Shown piece after piece: positions 1 to 6,999 of a stretch of 18,234 nucleotides of DNA. Made by a program: the position numbers and the translations under genes. Under the pieces are notes generated by a model. It saw nothing but the letters and a program-made list of their open reading frames with translations. It ran no database searches and was not told where the DNA came from. Origin of the DNA: JBGTLA01 sp041744375 (GTDB taxonomy: Bacteria; Actinomycetota; Acidimicrobiia; Spongiisociales; ZC4RG35); the NCBI GenBank assembly GCA_041744375.1, contig JBGTLA010000177.1, forward strand, positions 1-18,234, given 5' to 3'. How positions within the stretch are numbered: the stretch's first letter is position 1; every line of letters starts with the position of its first letter.

Positions 1-858
1 GACGAGAACGGCCGTCGTGCCGGCCGCCGCCAGCGCCTCGGCGTCATCACTGGTGGCGTGGTCGAGATGGTCGGCCGACGCCGCCCCGATCTCGGCCGCC
101 AGAGCCGCCCCACCGTGGTGTCCCAATTGTTCGGCATGAACACGAGCGCCCAGACCGAGCTCGGCGGCGGCCGCGAACACTCGCCTCGCCTCCTCGGGCT
201 CGAAAGCTCCCGACTCCACGAACACGTCGCAATAATCGGCGAGCGGGGCGCAGGCGGGGAGCATGTGGTCGATCACCATGCTCAGGTATCCCCGACGATC
301 GTTGCGATACTCCGGGGGAACGGCATGGGCCCCGAGGAACGTGCGCCGCACGGTCAAGGGCAACCCCTCCCCGGCAGCTTGTGCTGCCAGCAGCATCGTC
401 TTTTCGGTTTCGGTGTCGAGTCCGTAGCCGGACTTAACCTCGAGAGTGGTCGTGCCCGAGGCGAGCATGTGGCGCATCCTCGCCCGGGTGTCGGCCACGA
501 GCGCCGGGAACGACGCTTGGCGGGTTGCCAGCATCGTCGCCACGATGCCGCCACCGTCGGCGGCGATCTCGGCGTAGGGGACTCCACTCATACGTCGGGA
601 GAACTCGTCGACCCGGTCCCCGGCAAACACCAGGTGGGTGTGGGCGTCGACGAACCCGGGGATCACTGCCCGGCCACCGACGTCGATCCGGGCCGAGTCC
701 GACCAGGTCGACGGAAGATCCCCCGATGGCCCGGCCCACGCCACCTTCGCCCCCTCCACCACCACCGCCGCGCTCTCCACAGAACCGACGAAATCTGTCG
801 ACTGGGGGTCGTTGGTGACCAACTCGCCTATCCCCACCAACGTCAACGGCTCGGTCAT
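1..858 (-). CDS. hutI: Imidazolonepropionase HutI (C-terminus outside window)
   Basis: Third enzyme of histidine degradation: a cytosolic metal-dependent amidohydrolase that opens the imidazolone ring of 4-imidazolone-5-propionate to give N-formimino-L-glutamate. The frame is open from ATG at 858 to the window edge, giving 286 residues of a family usually near 400, so about the last quarter is missing. Visible landmarks are the metal-binding motif VDAHTHLVFAG (His73 and His75), the substrate-loop stretch SGYGLDTETE, CDVFVESGAF and the later HAEQLGHHGG segment with a further metal-ligand histidine. The conserved C-terminal metal aspartate would lie outside the window. Its ATG overlaps the hutH stop (ATGA at 855-858), so translation is probably coupled to hutH. 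Urocanase (hutU), the intervening step, is not in the window. Identification is from motifs and gene order. Confidence 0.95.
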   Translation of the reverse strand, partial: MTEPLTLVGIGELVTNDPQSTDFVGSVESAAVVVEGAKVAWAGPSGDLPSTWSDSARIDVGGRAVIPGFVDAHTHLVFAGDRVDEFSRRMSGVPYAEIAADGGGIVATMLATRQASFPALVADTRARMRHMLASGTTTLEVKSGYGLDTETEKTMLLAAQAAGEGLPLTVRRTFLGAHAVPPEYRNDRRGYLSMVIDHMLPACAPLADYCDVFVESGAFEPEEARRVFAAAAELGLGARVHAEQLGHHGGAALAAEIGAASADHLDHATSDDAEALAAAGTTAVLV

Positions 859-2366
859 GAGAAACGGTCGAAGGAGCCCTCTTCGATGAGGGCGGCCACG
901 GCTTCGATGTCGGGACCGATGGGCCGGTCTTCGGTCAAGGGTGGCACTACCGACCTGATCACCTCGACCACTTCTGTCGTCAGCGGGCTCGGGGTCAGAG
1001 GTCGGCGCGCTTCGATCCCTGCGGCGCTGCACATCAACTCCACCGCCAGCACCCACGTCGTGTTGTCCAGAACCTCCATCAGCTTGCGAGCCGCTCCCCA
1101 ACCCATCGAGACATGGTCTTCCTGTGAGCCGGAAGTGGGAATCGACTCGACCGATGCCGGATGAGATAGCACGCGATTCTCGGCGACCAGGGCGGCCGCC
1201 GTGTACTGCGAGAGCATGAGCCCCGAATGGAGGCCCGGCTCGGGTGAGAGGAACGGGGGGAGACCGGATGATCGTTCGGGGTCGAGAACCCGGTCCGTGC
1301 GTCGTTCCGAGATGGAACCCAGCTCGGTGACGGCAATGGTCAGGAAGTCGGCAGCGAAGGCGAGCGGCTGGCCGTGGAAGTTGCCGCCGGAGATGACCTC
1401 GCCGGAATCGGGGAACACGATAGGGTTGTCCACCACGGACCCGAGTTCGATGGAGACGACCCGTCGGACGTGGTCGAGAGTGTCTACTGCAGCTCCGTGC
1501 ACCTGAGGGGCACAGCGGAGCGAGTAGGCGTCTTGAACGGCATGAACGAAGTCGTCGGCGTGGCTCGCCCCGATCTCGGAGCCTCCCAGCAGCCGGTGGA
1601 TGCGATCTGCCGACGCCACCTGTCCCGGGTGAGGTCGGAGCCGGTGGATCTCGGGCCGGAAGGGGCGGGCCGATCCCGTCAGTGCCTCGACCGAGAGGGC
1701 GGCCGCCACGTCGGCGGCCACCGCCAGGCCACCAACGCGGGCGGAGGCCAGGCACAACATGGCACTCATGCCCTCGGTGCCGTTGAGGAGGCTCAGGCCT
1801 TCCTTGGCCTCGAGCGAGAGCGGCTCGAGGCCGGCCTCGGTGAGCGCCGCCCCGCTCGGGACCACTCGTCCGCCGACGCGCAGCTGCCCTTCGCCGATCA
1901 ACGGCAGAGCCATGTGAGCGAACGGAGCCAGGTCGCCCGAAGCCCCCACCGAGCCGTAGCTGGGTATCACAGGCACGAGGTCGCGTTCGAGCAACTCCAA
2001 CAGTCTCTCGACCACGATCGGCCTCACCCCCGAGTGTCCCTGGGCCAGTGTCCGGGCCCTAAGCAAGAGCATCGCCCTGACGACCTGGTCGGGAAGCGGG
2101 GCTCCGACGCCGGCGGCGTGGCTCCGCAACAGGTTGACCTGGAGTCGTCTCGCCTCGGCCGGATCGATGCGGGTGGAGGCGAAGGCTCCGAACCCCGTGG
2201 TGATCCCGTACACGGTGGCGCCACTCTCCACGGCACTCGCCACGATGGTGCGAGCCGGTGCCATCCTCGCGTCCAGCTCGGCCCCCGGACGAGCTCGCGC
2301 CCTGTGGTGTGCCACGGCCACTACTTCGTCGATGGTGAGTGGGCCACCGTCGATGATCACGTCCAT
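855..2366 (-). CDS. hutH: Histidine ammonia-lyase HutH
   Basis: Deaminates L-histidine to trans-urocanate, the first step of histidine catabolism, in the cytoplasm. The 503-residue product matches the usual length of about 510. The Ala-Ser-Gly triad that cyclises into the MIO electrophile is at residues 142-144 within SYGSVGASGDLAPFAH. The active-site tyrosine loop VYGITTGFG (Tyr53) and the late QEDHVSMG motif are intact, as is QDAYSLRCAPQVHGA. I start at ATG 2366 (MDVIIDGGPLTIDEVV). An in-frame ATG at 2438 would add 24 residues, but it overlaps the divergent thioesterase gene and the extension looks non-coding. No Shine-Dalgarno precedes the ATG; an AACAAT hexamer ends 6 bases upstream, so the mRNA may be leaderless. 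It is the first gene of a hutH-hutI pair joined by ATGA. Confidence 0.97.
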   Translation of the reverse strand: MDVIIDGGPLTIDEVVAVAHHRARARPGAELDARMAPARTIVASAVESGATVYGITTGFGAFASTRIDPAEARRLQVNLLRSHAAGVGAPLPDQVVRAMLLLRARTLAQGHSGVRPIVVERLLELLERDLVPVIPSYGSVGASGDLAPFAHMALPLIGEGQLRVGGRVVPSGAALTEAGLEPLSLEAKEGLSLLNGTEGMSAMLCLASARVGGLAVAADVAAALSVEALTGSARPFRPEIHRLRPHPGQVASADRIHRLLGGSEIGASHADDFVHAVQDAYSLRCAPQVHGAAVDTLDHVRRVVSIELGSVVDNPIVFPDSGEVISGGNFHGQPLAFAADFLTIAVTELGSISERRTDRVLDPERSSGLPPFLSPEPGLHSGLMLSQYTAAALVAENRVLSHPASVESIPTSGSQEDHVSMGWGAARKLMEVLDNTTWVLAVELMCSAAGIEARRPLTPSPLTTEVVEVIRSVVPPLTEDRPIGPDIEAVAALIEEGSFDRFS

Positions 2367-2372
2367 GGGGGC

Positions 2373-2378
2373 ATTGTT
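2373..2378 (-). promoter_or_regulatory. Possible -10 of a leaderless hutH promoter
   Basis: On the minus strand the hexamer AACAAT is followed by GCCCCC and then the hutH ATG. It keeps the A2 and T6 of the -10 consensus but not T1. There is no purine-rich ribosome binding site between it and the start and no clear -35. The call rests on analogy with better TAnnnT examples elsewhere in the window. Confidence 0.3.
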
Positions 2379-2407
2379 ACACCAGCCCGGCTCCGAGGTG
2401 TCCCAAC

Positions 2408-2413
2408 TACTGT
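2408..2413 (+). promoter_or_regulatory. Probable -10 of a leaderless thioesterase-operon promoter
   Basis: TACTGT lies 8 bases before the ATG at 2422 with no Shine-Dalgarno in between, placing transcription start at or one to two bases before the start codon. No -35 match stands out. It sits in the 55-base divergent gap between hutH and this operon, where ACACC (2379-2383) and GGTGT (2397-2401) form a small inverted repeat that could be an operator half-site pair. Confidence 0.45.
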
Positions 2414-2421
2414 GACCGGCC

Positions 2422-2832
2422 ATGGATTGGCCTGTCACCTACGCCCGCAAGATCCGCTACTCGGACACCGACGCCCAGGGGATCGTCTTCAACGGCAACT
2501 ACTCCACGTATATCGACGACACCATCACCGACTACTTCGACGCCATCGGCTATCAGTGGGGCGAGGTGGAGGTGGTGCTCAGGCGGATGGAGATCGATTT
2601 TCATTCGCCCGGGCGATTGGGGGAGACGTTGGTGACGGGTGCCCGAGTCGAGAGAGTCGGGAACAGTTCGATGACCATGGTCATGCGGGTGTGGGAATCC
2701 GAGACGGAGCGCCTGGTGGTCGAGGCGCGCCAGGTGCAGGTGGTGGTGTCCCCTGAGACCTTCCGCCCGGTTCCGGTTCCGAACGAGCTGGTGGCGGCCA
2801 TCGAGGCGGTTCAGGGGCAGGTGGAGCGGTGA
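2422..2832 (+). CDS. 4-hydroxybenzoyl-CoA thioesterase-type hotdog protein
   Basis: A 136-residue single-domain hotdog thioesterase expected to hydrolyse an acyl-CoA or aroyl-CoA to the free acid and CoA in the cytoplasm. The N-terminal signature YSDTDAQGIVFNGNY (residues 13-27) is that of the 4HBT/YbgC/FadM branch. Asp17 falls at the position of the catalytic aspartate of the Pseudomonas enzyme, followed by the GIV and NY of the CoA-binding turn and long helix. The substrate cannot be read from sequence. Its last bases overlap the following HAD gene (GTGA at 2829-2832), so the two are almost certainly cotranslated. An aromatic-CoA substrate is attractive because a benzoate-type CoA ligase lies 11 kb away, but that link is inference. 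Confidence 0.88.
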   Translation: MDWPVTYARKIRYSDTDAQGIVFNGNYSTYIDDTITDYFDAIGYQWGEVEVVLRRMEIDFHSPGRLGETLVTGARVERVGNSSMTMVMRVWESETERLVVEARQVQVVVSPETFRPVPVPNELVAAIEAVQGQVER

Positions 2833-3512
2833 GACCCGGGCTGGTGGTCTTCGACGTCAACGAGACGCTCCTCGATGTCTCCGTTCTCGGGCCAGAGCTG
2901 GCGACACTCGCCGGTGGCGCACTCTCTTTGGACGAGTGGTTCATACGCACGTTGCACGGGTCATTGGCTGCCAATCATCTCGGCCGGTACCGCCCCTTCT
3001 CCGACATAGCGGTGGATTCGCTCCTCTGGCTGGCGCAACGAGAGGCAGTCGAGCTGTCCGCCGAGGCGGCGACGGTGTTCGTGGCGGGCCTGACCCGGCT
3101 TCCGCCTCATCCCGAGGCGGCGGCGGCCCTGGAGTCGTTGGCGGGGCACGGGTACCGGATGGTCGCTCTCACAAATGGTTCCGCCGAGGCGGCGGAGGCC
3201 CAGGTGGCCCATTCAGGAATAGCGCCGCACCTGGAGCGTGTGCTCTCGGTCTCCTCGGTGGGGCGTTTCAAACCCGCCCCTGAGGTGTACCTGTATGCGG
3301 CGGCGGTATGCGACGTCGGTATCGACGAGATCCTGATGGTGGCAGCTCACGACTGGGACGTGGCCGGGGCACAGTCGGTGGGAGCGAGAGGTTGTTTCGT
3401 CCGCCGCCAGCCCTGGGGGCTGCGCGACGTGACACCGTCGATGACCGTGGACAACCTCTCGGGGCTGGCCGACCTCCTGGGAGGGGAATCGATCCCGTCC
3501 CCGCCCGGTTGA
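2829..3512 (+). CDS. HAD-superfamily hydrolase, haloacid dehalogenase type II-like
   Basis: A 227-residue HAD hydrolase with a small helical cap. Motif I is VFDVNETLLD (nucleophile Asp9; Asn11 in place of the second Asp of phosphatases, as in 2-haloacid dehalogenases). Arg40 sits where dehalogenases have a substrate-binding arginine. Motif II is ALTNGSAE (Thr115-Asn116), motif III RFKPAPEVY (Lys148), motif IV VAAHDWDVAGA. Motif IV lacks the Ser and Asn of well-studied L-2-haloacid dehalogenases, having Ala and His in those places, so dehalogenase activity is uncertain. It starts at GTG 2829, inside the stop of the thioesterase gene, and ends one base before the next possible start. Its role in this three-gene operon is unknown. 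Confidence 0.85.
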   Translation: MRPGLVVFDVNETLLDVSVLGPELATLAGGALSLDEWFIRTLHGSLAANHLGRYRPFSDIAVDSLLWLAQREAVELSAEAATVFVAGLTRLPPHPEAAAALESLAGHGYRMVALTNGSAEAAEAQVAHSGIAPHLERVLSVSSVGRFKPAPEVYLYAAAVCDVGIDEILMVAAHDWDVAGAQSVGARGCFVRRQPWGLRDVTPSMTVDNLSGLADLLGGESIPSPPG

Positions 3513-3519
3513 GGTGAGC

Positions 3520-3918
3520 ATGGACCCGCTCTCCGAACTGCTGACCGACACCGGAACCTCCATCGCCGTGGTGGGGGCCACCGACGACTCCTCCAAGTAC
3601 GGTTCGGTCATCTATCGGGACATGAAGAGTAGGGGGTACCGGGTGTACGCCGTCAATCCCAACCGCGACACCGTCGATGGTGACCCTGCCTACGACCGCC
3701 TCAGCGATCTCCCCGACCGTCCCGACATCATCGATCTGGTCGTCCCCGCCCCGAAGGGCATCGAGGTGGTCCGCCAGGCCATCGAGTTGGGTTGGGACCG
3801 CATCTGGGTTCAGCCGGGAGCCGACAGCCCCCAGCTGATTGCCCTGCTGCAGTCATCGGGGTTGGAGTACCAGGCGGATACCTGCATCATGGTGCGCTCC
3901 CGGGCCGTCCTCAGGTAG
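3520..3918 (+). CDS. CoA-binding (Rossmann) domain protein, YccU-like
   Basis: A 132-residue stand-alone CoA-binding domain (CoA_binding_2 family). The dinucleotide-type loop is at SIAVVGATDDSSKYG near the N-terminus. It is followed by the strand YRVYAVNPN and the family stretch RIWVQPGADSPQL near residue 100, then CIMV near the C-terminus. Members bind CoA or acyl-CoA; no catalytic residue is apparent and the physiological role is generally unknown. I chose ATG 3520 because GAGG at 3511-3514 gives a Shine-Dalgarno with a 5-base spacer; GTG at 3514 would add two residues and is also possible. Third gene after the thioesterase and HAD genes, with almost no spacing, so it probably belongs to that operon. 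Confidence 0.85.
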   Translation: MDPLSELLTDTGTSIAVVGATDDSSKYGSVIYRDMKSRGYRVYAVNPNRDTVDGDPAYDRLSDLPDRPDIIDLVVPAPKGIEVVRQAIELGWDRIWVQPGADSPQLIALLQSSGLEYQADTCIMVRSRAVLR

Positions 3919-4018
3919 AGGTCTCTGACGGCTTGCGGGCGCCGGGGAGAGGGTCACAATCCCTCAACTGGGTGGCTCAAACGCCCGATTGAGTTCGTTC
4001 CGCAATCTCGGGACAAGA
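3919..4018. other. Intergenic region before the lipoprotein gene
   Basis: A 100-base gap between the CoA-binding gene and the lipoprotein gene. It contains a weak inverted repeat, CTCAA (3976-3980) and TTGAG (3989-3993), with an 8-base loop, and GGGA just before the ATG. I see no convincing promoter hexamer, RNA gene or terminator. Confidence 0.3.
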
Positions 4019-5014
4019 ATGATCGATACCAAGAGAATTTTCGCCGGCCTGCTGTGTGCCACCCTGGTCGCCGCCTGCGGCGGCTCCGCCACTGAAGAGA
4101 CGACGACGACTGCCCCGGCTGCACCAGTCGTCACGGTTGCCGAGGCGACCACGTCCAGTACCGTCGCCATCGAAACGACTGTCGCTCCTTCTGTCGATGA
4201 GCCCACCACGACAACCGTGGTTGGCTCGCCCGACGACCTCGATCACATTCGGCTGGCCATGGCCGCCACCGCCGATTCCGCCCCGGCTCTCATCGAGGGT
4301 TCCCTCCGGATGCGGGGGCTCGTGACGGAGATGGGCACGATGGACGTGGAGATGCCGATGTCCATTCGGACAGATACGGCCACCGGCAACTCCGCCATGG
4401 TGATGGACATGGGAGCGATGGCGGCCGGGATGTCGGAGGAAGAGGGGATGGCCGACCTGGTCGAGCTGATGGGCTCGATGGAGATCCGCCAGATCGGTGA
4501 AGTCGTCTACCTGAAGTACCCGTTGATGGCGATGCTCATGGGCGCCGGCACCGAGTGGATTTCGATGCCGGCCGAGGACTCTGACCTGGCCCAGGACCTG
4601 AGCCCCGGAGGTACCCCGTCGGACCCGGCCGGGATGCTCGATTCGTTCACCAGCCTGGAGGGCTCCGTGGAGGTCGTGGGCACGGAGAACGTACGCGGGG
4701 TCGACACGACGCGTTACCGGCTGCTCGCCGACGACGCCTGGCGTCAGAGCCTCACTCCACACGAGCTGGAAGACCTCGAGAGCCAGGGGTTCTCCACCGA
4801 CGAGGCGTTCCCCCTCGACCTCTGGATCGACGACGACGGGCTGGTGCACCGCATGGCCATGGAAATCGAATCGGACGGCGCAGGTGACGGTGAGTTCCAA
4901 TCAATGACCATGACCTTCGACTTCTCTGGGTTCGGCGAGTCGGTCGTCATCGAGGCACCGCCCCCCGGGGACGTCACCGATATCAGCGAGCTCTCCGGTT
5001 TCTTCGACTTCTGA
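4019..5014 (+). CDS. LppX/LprG-like lipoprotein with methionine-rich core
   Basis: A 331-residue secreted lipoprotein. The signal peptide is KRIFAGLLCATLVAAC, with lipobox VAAC and acylated Cys20. A Thr/Val/Ala-rich linker of about 50 residues follows, then a domain resembling the LppX/LprAFG lipid-binding family: VVYLKYPL, VVGTENVRGVDTTRYRL, LDLWIDDDGLVHRM, and FDFSGFGESVVIEAPP near the end. Such proteins carry hydrophobic lipids between membrane and envelope. Residues 98-183 contain 17 methionines, far above normal. I use ATG 4019 because it begins directly before the KR of the signal peptide; a TTG at 3989 is less plausible. GGGA lies just upstream of the ATG. It ends 24 bases from the convergent acyl-CoA dehydrogenase. 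Function inferred from fold-level resemblance only. Confidence 0.8.
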   Translation: MIDTKRIFAGLLCATLVAACGGSATEETTTTAPAAPVVTVAEATTSSTVAIETTVAPSVDEPTTTTVVGSPDDLDHIRLAMAATADSAPALIEGSLRMRGLVTEMGTMDVEMPMSIRTDTATGNSAMVMDMGAMAAGMSEEEGMADLVELMGSMEIRQIGEVVYLKYPLMAMLMGAGTEWISMPAEDSDLAQDLSPGGTPSDPAGMLDSFTSLEGSVEVVGTENVRGVDTTRYRLLADDAWRQSLTPHELEDLESQGFSTDEAFPLDLWIDDDGLVHRMAMEIESDGAGDGEFQSMTMTFDFSGFGESVVIEAPPPGDVTDISELSGFFDF

Positions 5015-5038
5015 CATTCCGGGGAGCGGGGGTCGGTC

Positions 5039-6163
5039 TCACCAGGACAGTGATCCGGCCCTGAGCTGGCGGGCGATGATGCTGCGCTGGATTTCCGAGG
5101 TTCCCTCATAGATTCGGGGGGCGCGCACATCCCGGTACAGGTGCGAGAGCCGATGCGACGCTTCGAGCCCGCGTGCTCCCAGGATCTGGATGGCGGCGTC
5201 GACGACCTGCTGGGCGTTCTCGGTGGCTGTGAGCTTGGCCATCGCCGCCAGCCCCGTCAGCTGCTGGAGGTCTCCTCGGTCGTAGGCGGCAGCGGCCTCG
5301 TACACCAACAGTCGGGCGGCGGTCGTGCCGGTTGCCATGTCGGCCAGCGTATGGGAGACGGCCTGAAAGTCGGCGATGGGCCGTCCGAATGCCTCACGAC
5401 CGTGGGCGTGTTCAGTGGCGATTCGAAGGGAGGCTTCGGCCATCCCCACCGCCAGGGCCCCGACCGAGGGGCGGAACAGGTCGAGAGTGCGCATGGCCAC
5501 GCCGAAGCCCCCGTTGACCTCGCCCAGGAGGTGCTCAGAAGGCACAGCCACAGCATCGAAGGTGAGCCGGCCGATCGGGTGCGGCGAGAGCATCTCGAGT
5601 GGCTCCCCCGAAAGACCGGGGCTGTCGCCCGTCACCAAGAAGGCCGACACCCCGCGCGAGCCCACGCCTTCGGCGGTGCGCCCAAAGACCACGTAGACGT
5701 CGGCGTCGGGCGCATTGGATATCCACGTCTTCTCGCCCGACAGGCGCCATCCGTCGCCGTCGCTCTCGGCCATGAGCCGCAAGGCCCCCGCATCCGAACC
5801 CGCTCCGGGCTCGGTGAGGGCGAAGGCCGGGATCACGGATCCGTCCATGACTCCGGGGATCCATCGTCGGGCCAGCTCGGGCGGCGCCGACTGGTGGATG
5901 GGATACGAGCCCAGGCCCTGCAGAGCGAAGGCGGTTTCGGTCTCGGTGTCGGAGCGGGCCAGACCCTGGCGTATCAGACACAGATCCATGGCAGCCAGGC
6001 CGCCGTCGGGGTAGAGGCGAGCCAGCAGACCCGACTCTCCCAGGGCGGCGACCAGCTCCCGGTCGACACGCCCGGGCTCTCCCCGATGGGGGCGCGACCC
6101 GAGACGTGCCCCAACCTCTTCCGCCTCGGCCAGGAGACGACCGTGCTCTTGGCTCAGGGCCAT
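5039..6163 (-). CDS. Acyl-CoA dehydrogenase family protein
   Basis: A 374-residue FAD-dependent acyl-CoA dehydrogenase, the usual length for the family, expected to introduce an alpha-beta double bond into an acyl-CoA and pass electrons to ETF. Landmarks are FALTEPGAGSDAGALR (residues 114-129) and GEKTWISNA (143-151), both in the flavin/substrate region. Others are GREAFGRPIADFQAV (255-269), QILGARGL (326-333) and the C-terminal IYEGTSEIQR, whose Glu353 is the catalytic base position. The start at 6163 has no Shine-Dalgarno and overlaps an inverted repeat. It is divergent from the SDR-crotonase-RidA operon with 89 bases between, which suggests coordinated control. The substrate is not readable; a cyclic or branched CoA ester from anthranilate catabolism is a context-based guess, and a general fatty or amino-acid-derived substrate is the alternative. 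Confidence 0.92.
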   Translation of the reverse strand: MALSQEHGRLLAEAEEVGARLGSRPHRGEPGRVDRELVAALGESGLLARLYPDGGLAAMDLCLIRQGLARSDTETETAFALQGLGSYPIHQSAPPELARRWIPGVMDGSVIPAFALTEPGAGSDAGALRLMAESDGDGWRLSGEKTWISNAPDADVYVVFGRTAEGVGSRGVSAFLVTGDSPGLSGEPLEMLSPHPIGRLTFDAVAVPSEHLLGEVNGGFGVAMRTLDLFRPSVGALAVGMAEASLRIATEHAHGREAFGRPIADFQAVSHTLADMATGTTAARLLVYEAAAAYDRGDLQQLTGLAAMAKLTATENAQQVVDAAIQILGARGLEASHRLSHLYRDVRAPRIYEGTSEIQRSIIARQLRAGSLSW

Positions 6164-6176
6164 GGTTCGAGAACCA
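6163..6176. promoter_or_regulatory. Inverted repeat at the acyl-CoA dehydrogenase start (candidate operator)
   Basis: TGGTTC and GAACCA form perfect 6-bp arms separated by two bases, touching the start codon of the dehydrogenase gene in the divergent promoter region. Size and placement suit a dimeric repressor site, but no regulator is encoded next to it and a 6-bp repeat can occur by chance. Confidence 0.3.
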
Positions 6177-6237
6177 GTACGGAGCCTGCCACCCCCCGAA
6201 ACTACCAGGTCGTCCGCACGCCGGCCCCGAGGGTTGG

Positions 6238-6243
6238 TAGGTT
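6238..6243 (+). promoter_or_regulatory. Probable -10 of a leaderless SDR-operon promoter
   Basis: TAGGTT lies 9 bases before the ATG at 6253, with no Shine-Dalgarno in the spacer GACGTCCTC. Its first bases are also the right arm of a loose inverted repeat (CTACCA 6202-6207, TGGTAG 6235-6240). No clear -35. Confidence 0.4.
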
Positions 6244-6252
6244 GACGTCCTC

Positions 6253-6999
6253 ATGTCACGAGCTATGTGTGTGGTTACGGGCGCCAGTCGAGGCATTGGC
6301 CGGGCAGTGGCCCGCCGCATGGCCGCCGACGGCTACCTGGTGGTCGCCACCGGGCGCGACTCCGAGGCATTGGCCGAGACGGCCGCCGACCCCCCCGGCC
6401 CGATCGAGACGTACCAGCTCGACGTCACCGACGCCGCCGCCGTGGAGCAGTTCTTCACCGGTCGGGTGGTAGATGTCCTGGTCAACAACGCCGGAGTGGC
6501 CAAGGCTGCCCCTGTTCACCGCACCACACGGACGGACTGGGACCAGACGATGGCGGTCAACGCCACTGCCGTCTTCGACTGCACGCGGGCCGTCCTCGGC
6601 GGGATGAAGGACAGGGACCGGGGGCGGATCATCACGGTGGCGTCCGTCGCCTCTCACGTCGGCAGCCCTTACACAGGCGCATATACCGCCTCCAAACATG
6701 CCGTGCTCGGCCTCATGCGGGTGGTGGCGTCGGAGGTGGCGGGATCGGGCGTCACCGCCAATGCCGTGTGCCCGGCCTACGTCGACACTCCCATGACCGA
6801 CGCCACCGTTGCCAACATCGGTGTCAGGACCGGCCGCGACCCGGCGGCCGCTCGCCACACCTTGGCGACCATGGTCCCGCTCGGCCGTCTCATCGCGCCG
6901 TCGGAGGTCGCCCATGTCGTTGCTTTCTTGGCCCATCCCGACTCCGGCGCCATCAACGGACAATCCATCGTCATAGACGGGGGAGGCACTCAGCGATGA
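6253..6999 (+). CDS. SDR-family NAD(P)-dependent oxidoreductase
   Basis: A classical short-chain dehydrogenase of 248 residues, most like the 3-hydroxyacyl/3-oxoacyl or 3-hydroxybutyrate dehydrogenase group. The cofactor motif TGASRGIG is at residues 9-16, NNAG at 78-81, the catalytic set is Ser131, Tyr144 and Lys148 (YTASK), and the C-terminal GQSIVIDGGG is typical. It probably oxidises a hydroxyl on a CoA ester or reduces the matching ketone; arginine-rich GRDS after the second strand leaves NAD versus NADP open. The stop overlaps the next start (ATGA, 6996-6999), making it the head of an SDR-crotonase-RidA operon divergent from the acyl-CoA dehydrogenase. That company suggests a beta-oxidation-like step on an unusual CoA ester. 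Family is certain, substrate unknown. Confidence 0.92.
   Translation: MSRAMCVVTGASRGIGRAVARRMAADGYLVVATGRDSEALAETAADPPGPIETYQLDVTDAAAVEQFFTGRVVDVLVNNAGVAKAAPVHRTTRTDWDQTMAVNATAVFDCTRAVLGGMKDRDRGRIITVASVASHVGSPYTGAYTASKHAVLGLMRVVASEVAGSGVTANAVCPAYVDTPMTDATVANIGVRTGRDPAAARHTLATMVPLGRLIAPSEVAHVVAFLAHPDSGAINGQSIVIDGGGTQR

Noticed and set aside
58..1164. Long open frame on the + strand (368 codons)
   Set aside because: Antisense to hutI and hutH, which show complete family motifs. The + strand product has arginine/glycine/histidine-rich composition and no recognisable motif, typical of GC-rich shadows.
1374..2756. Long open frame on the + strand (460 codons)
   Set aside because: Runs antisense to hutH and then out of frame through the thioesterase gene. 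No family features.
6267..6995. In-frame upstream extension of the crotonase-fold gene, suggesting a fusion
   Set aside because: It overlaps the SDR gene in another frame, and ATG 6996 has a Shine-Dalgarno and the ATGA overlap. There is no real fusion.
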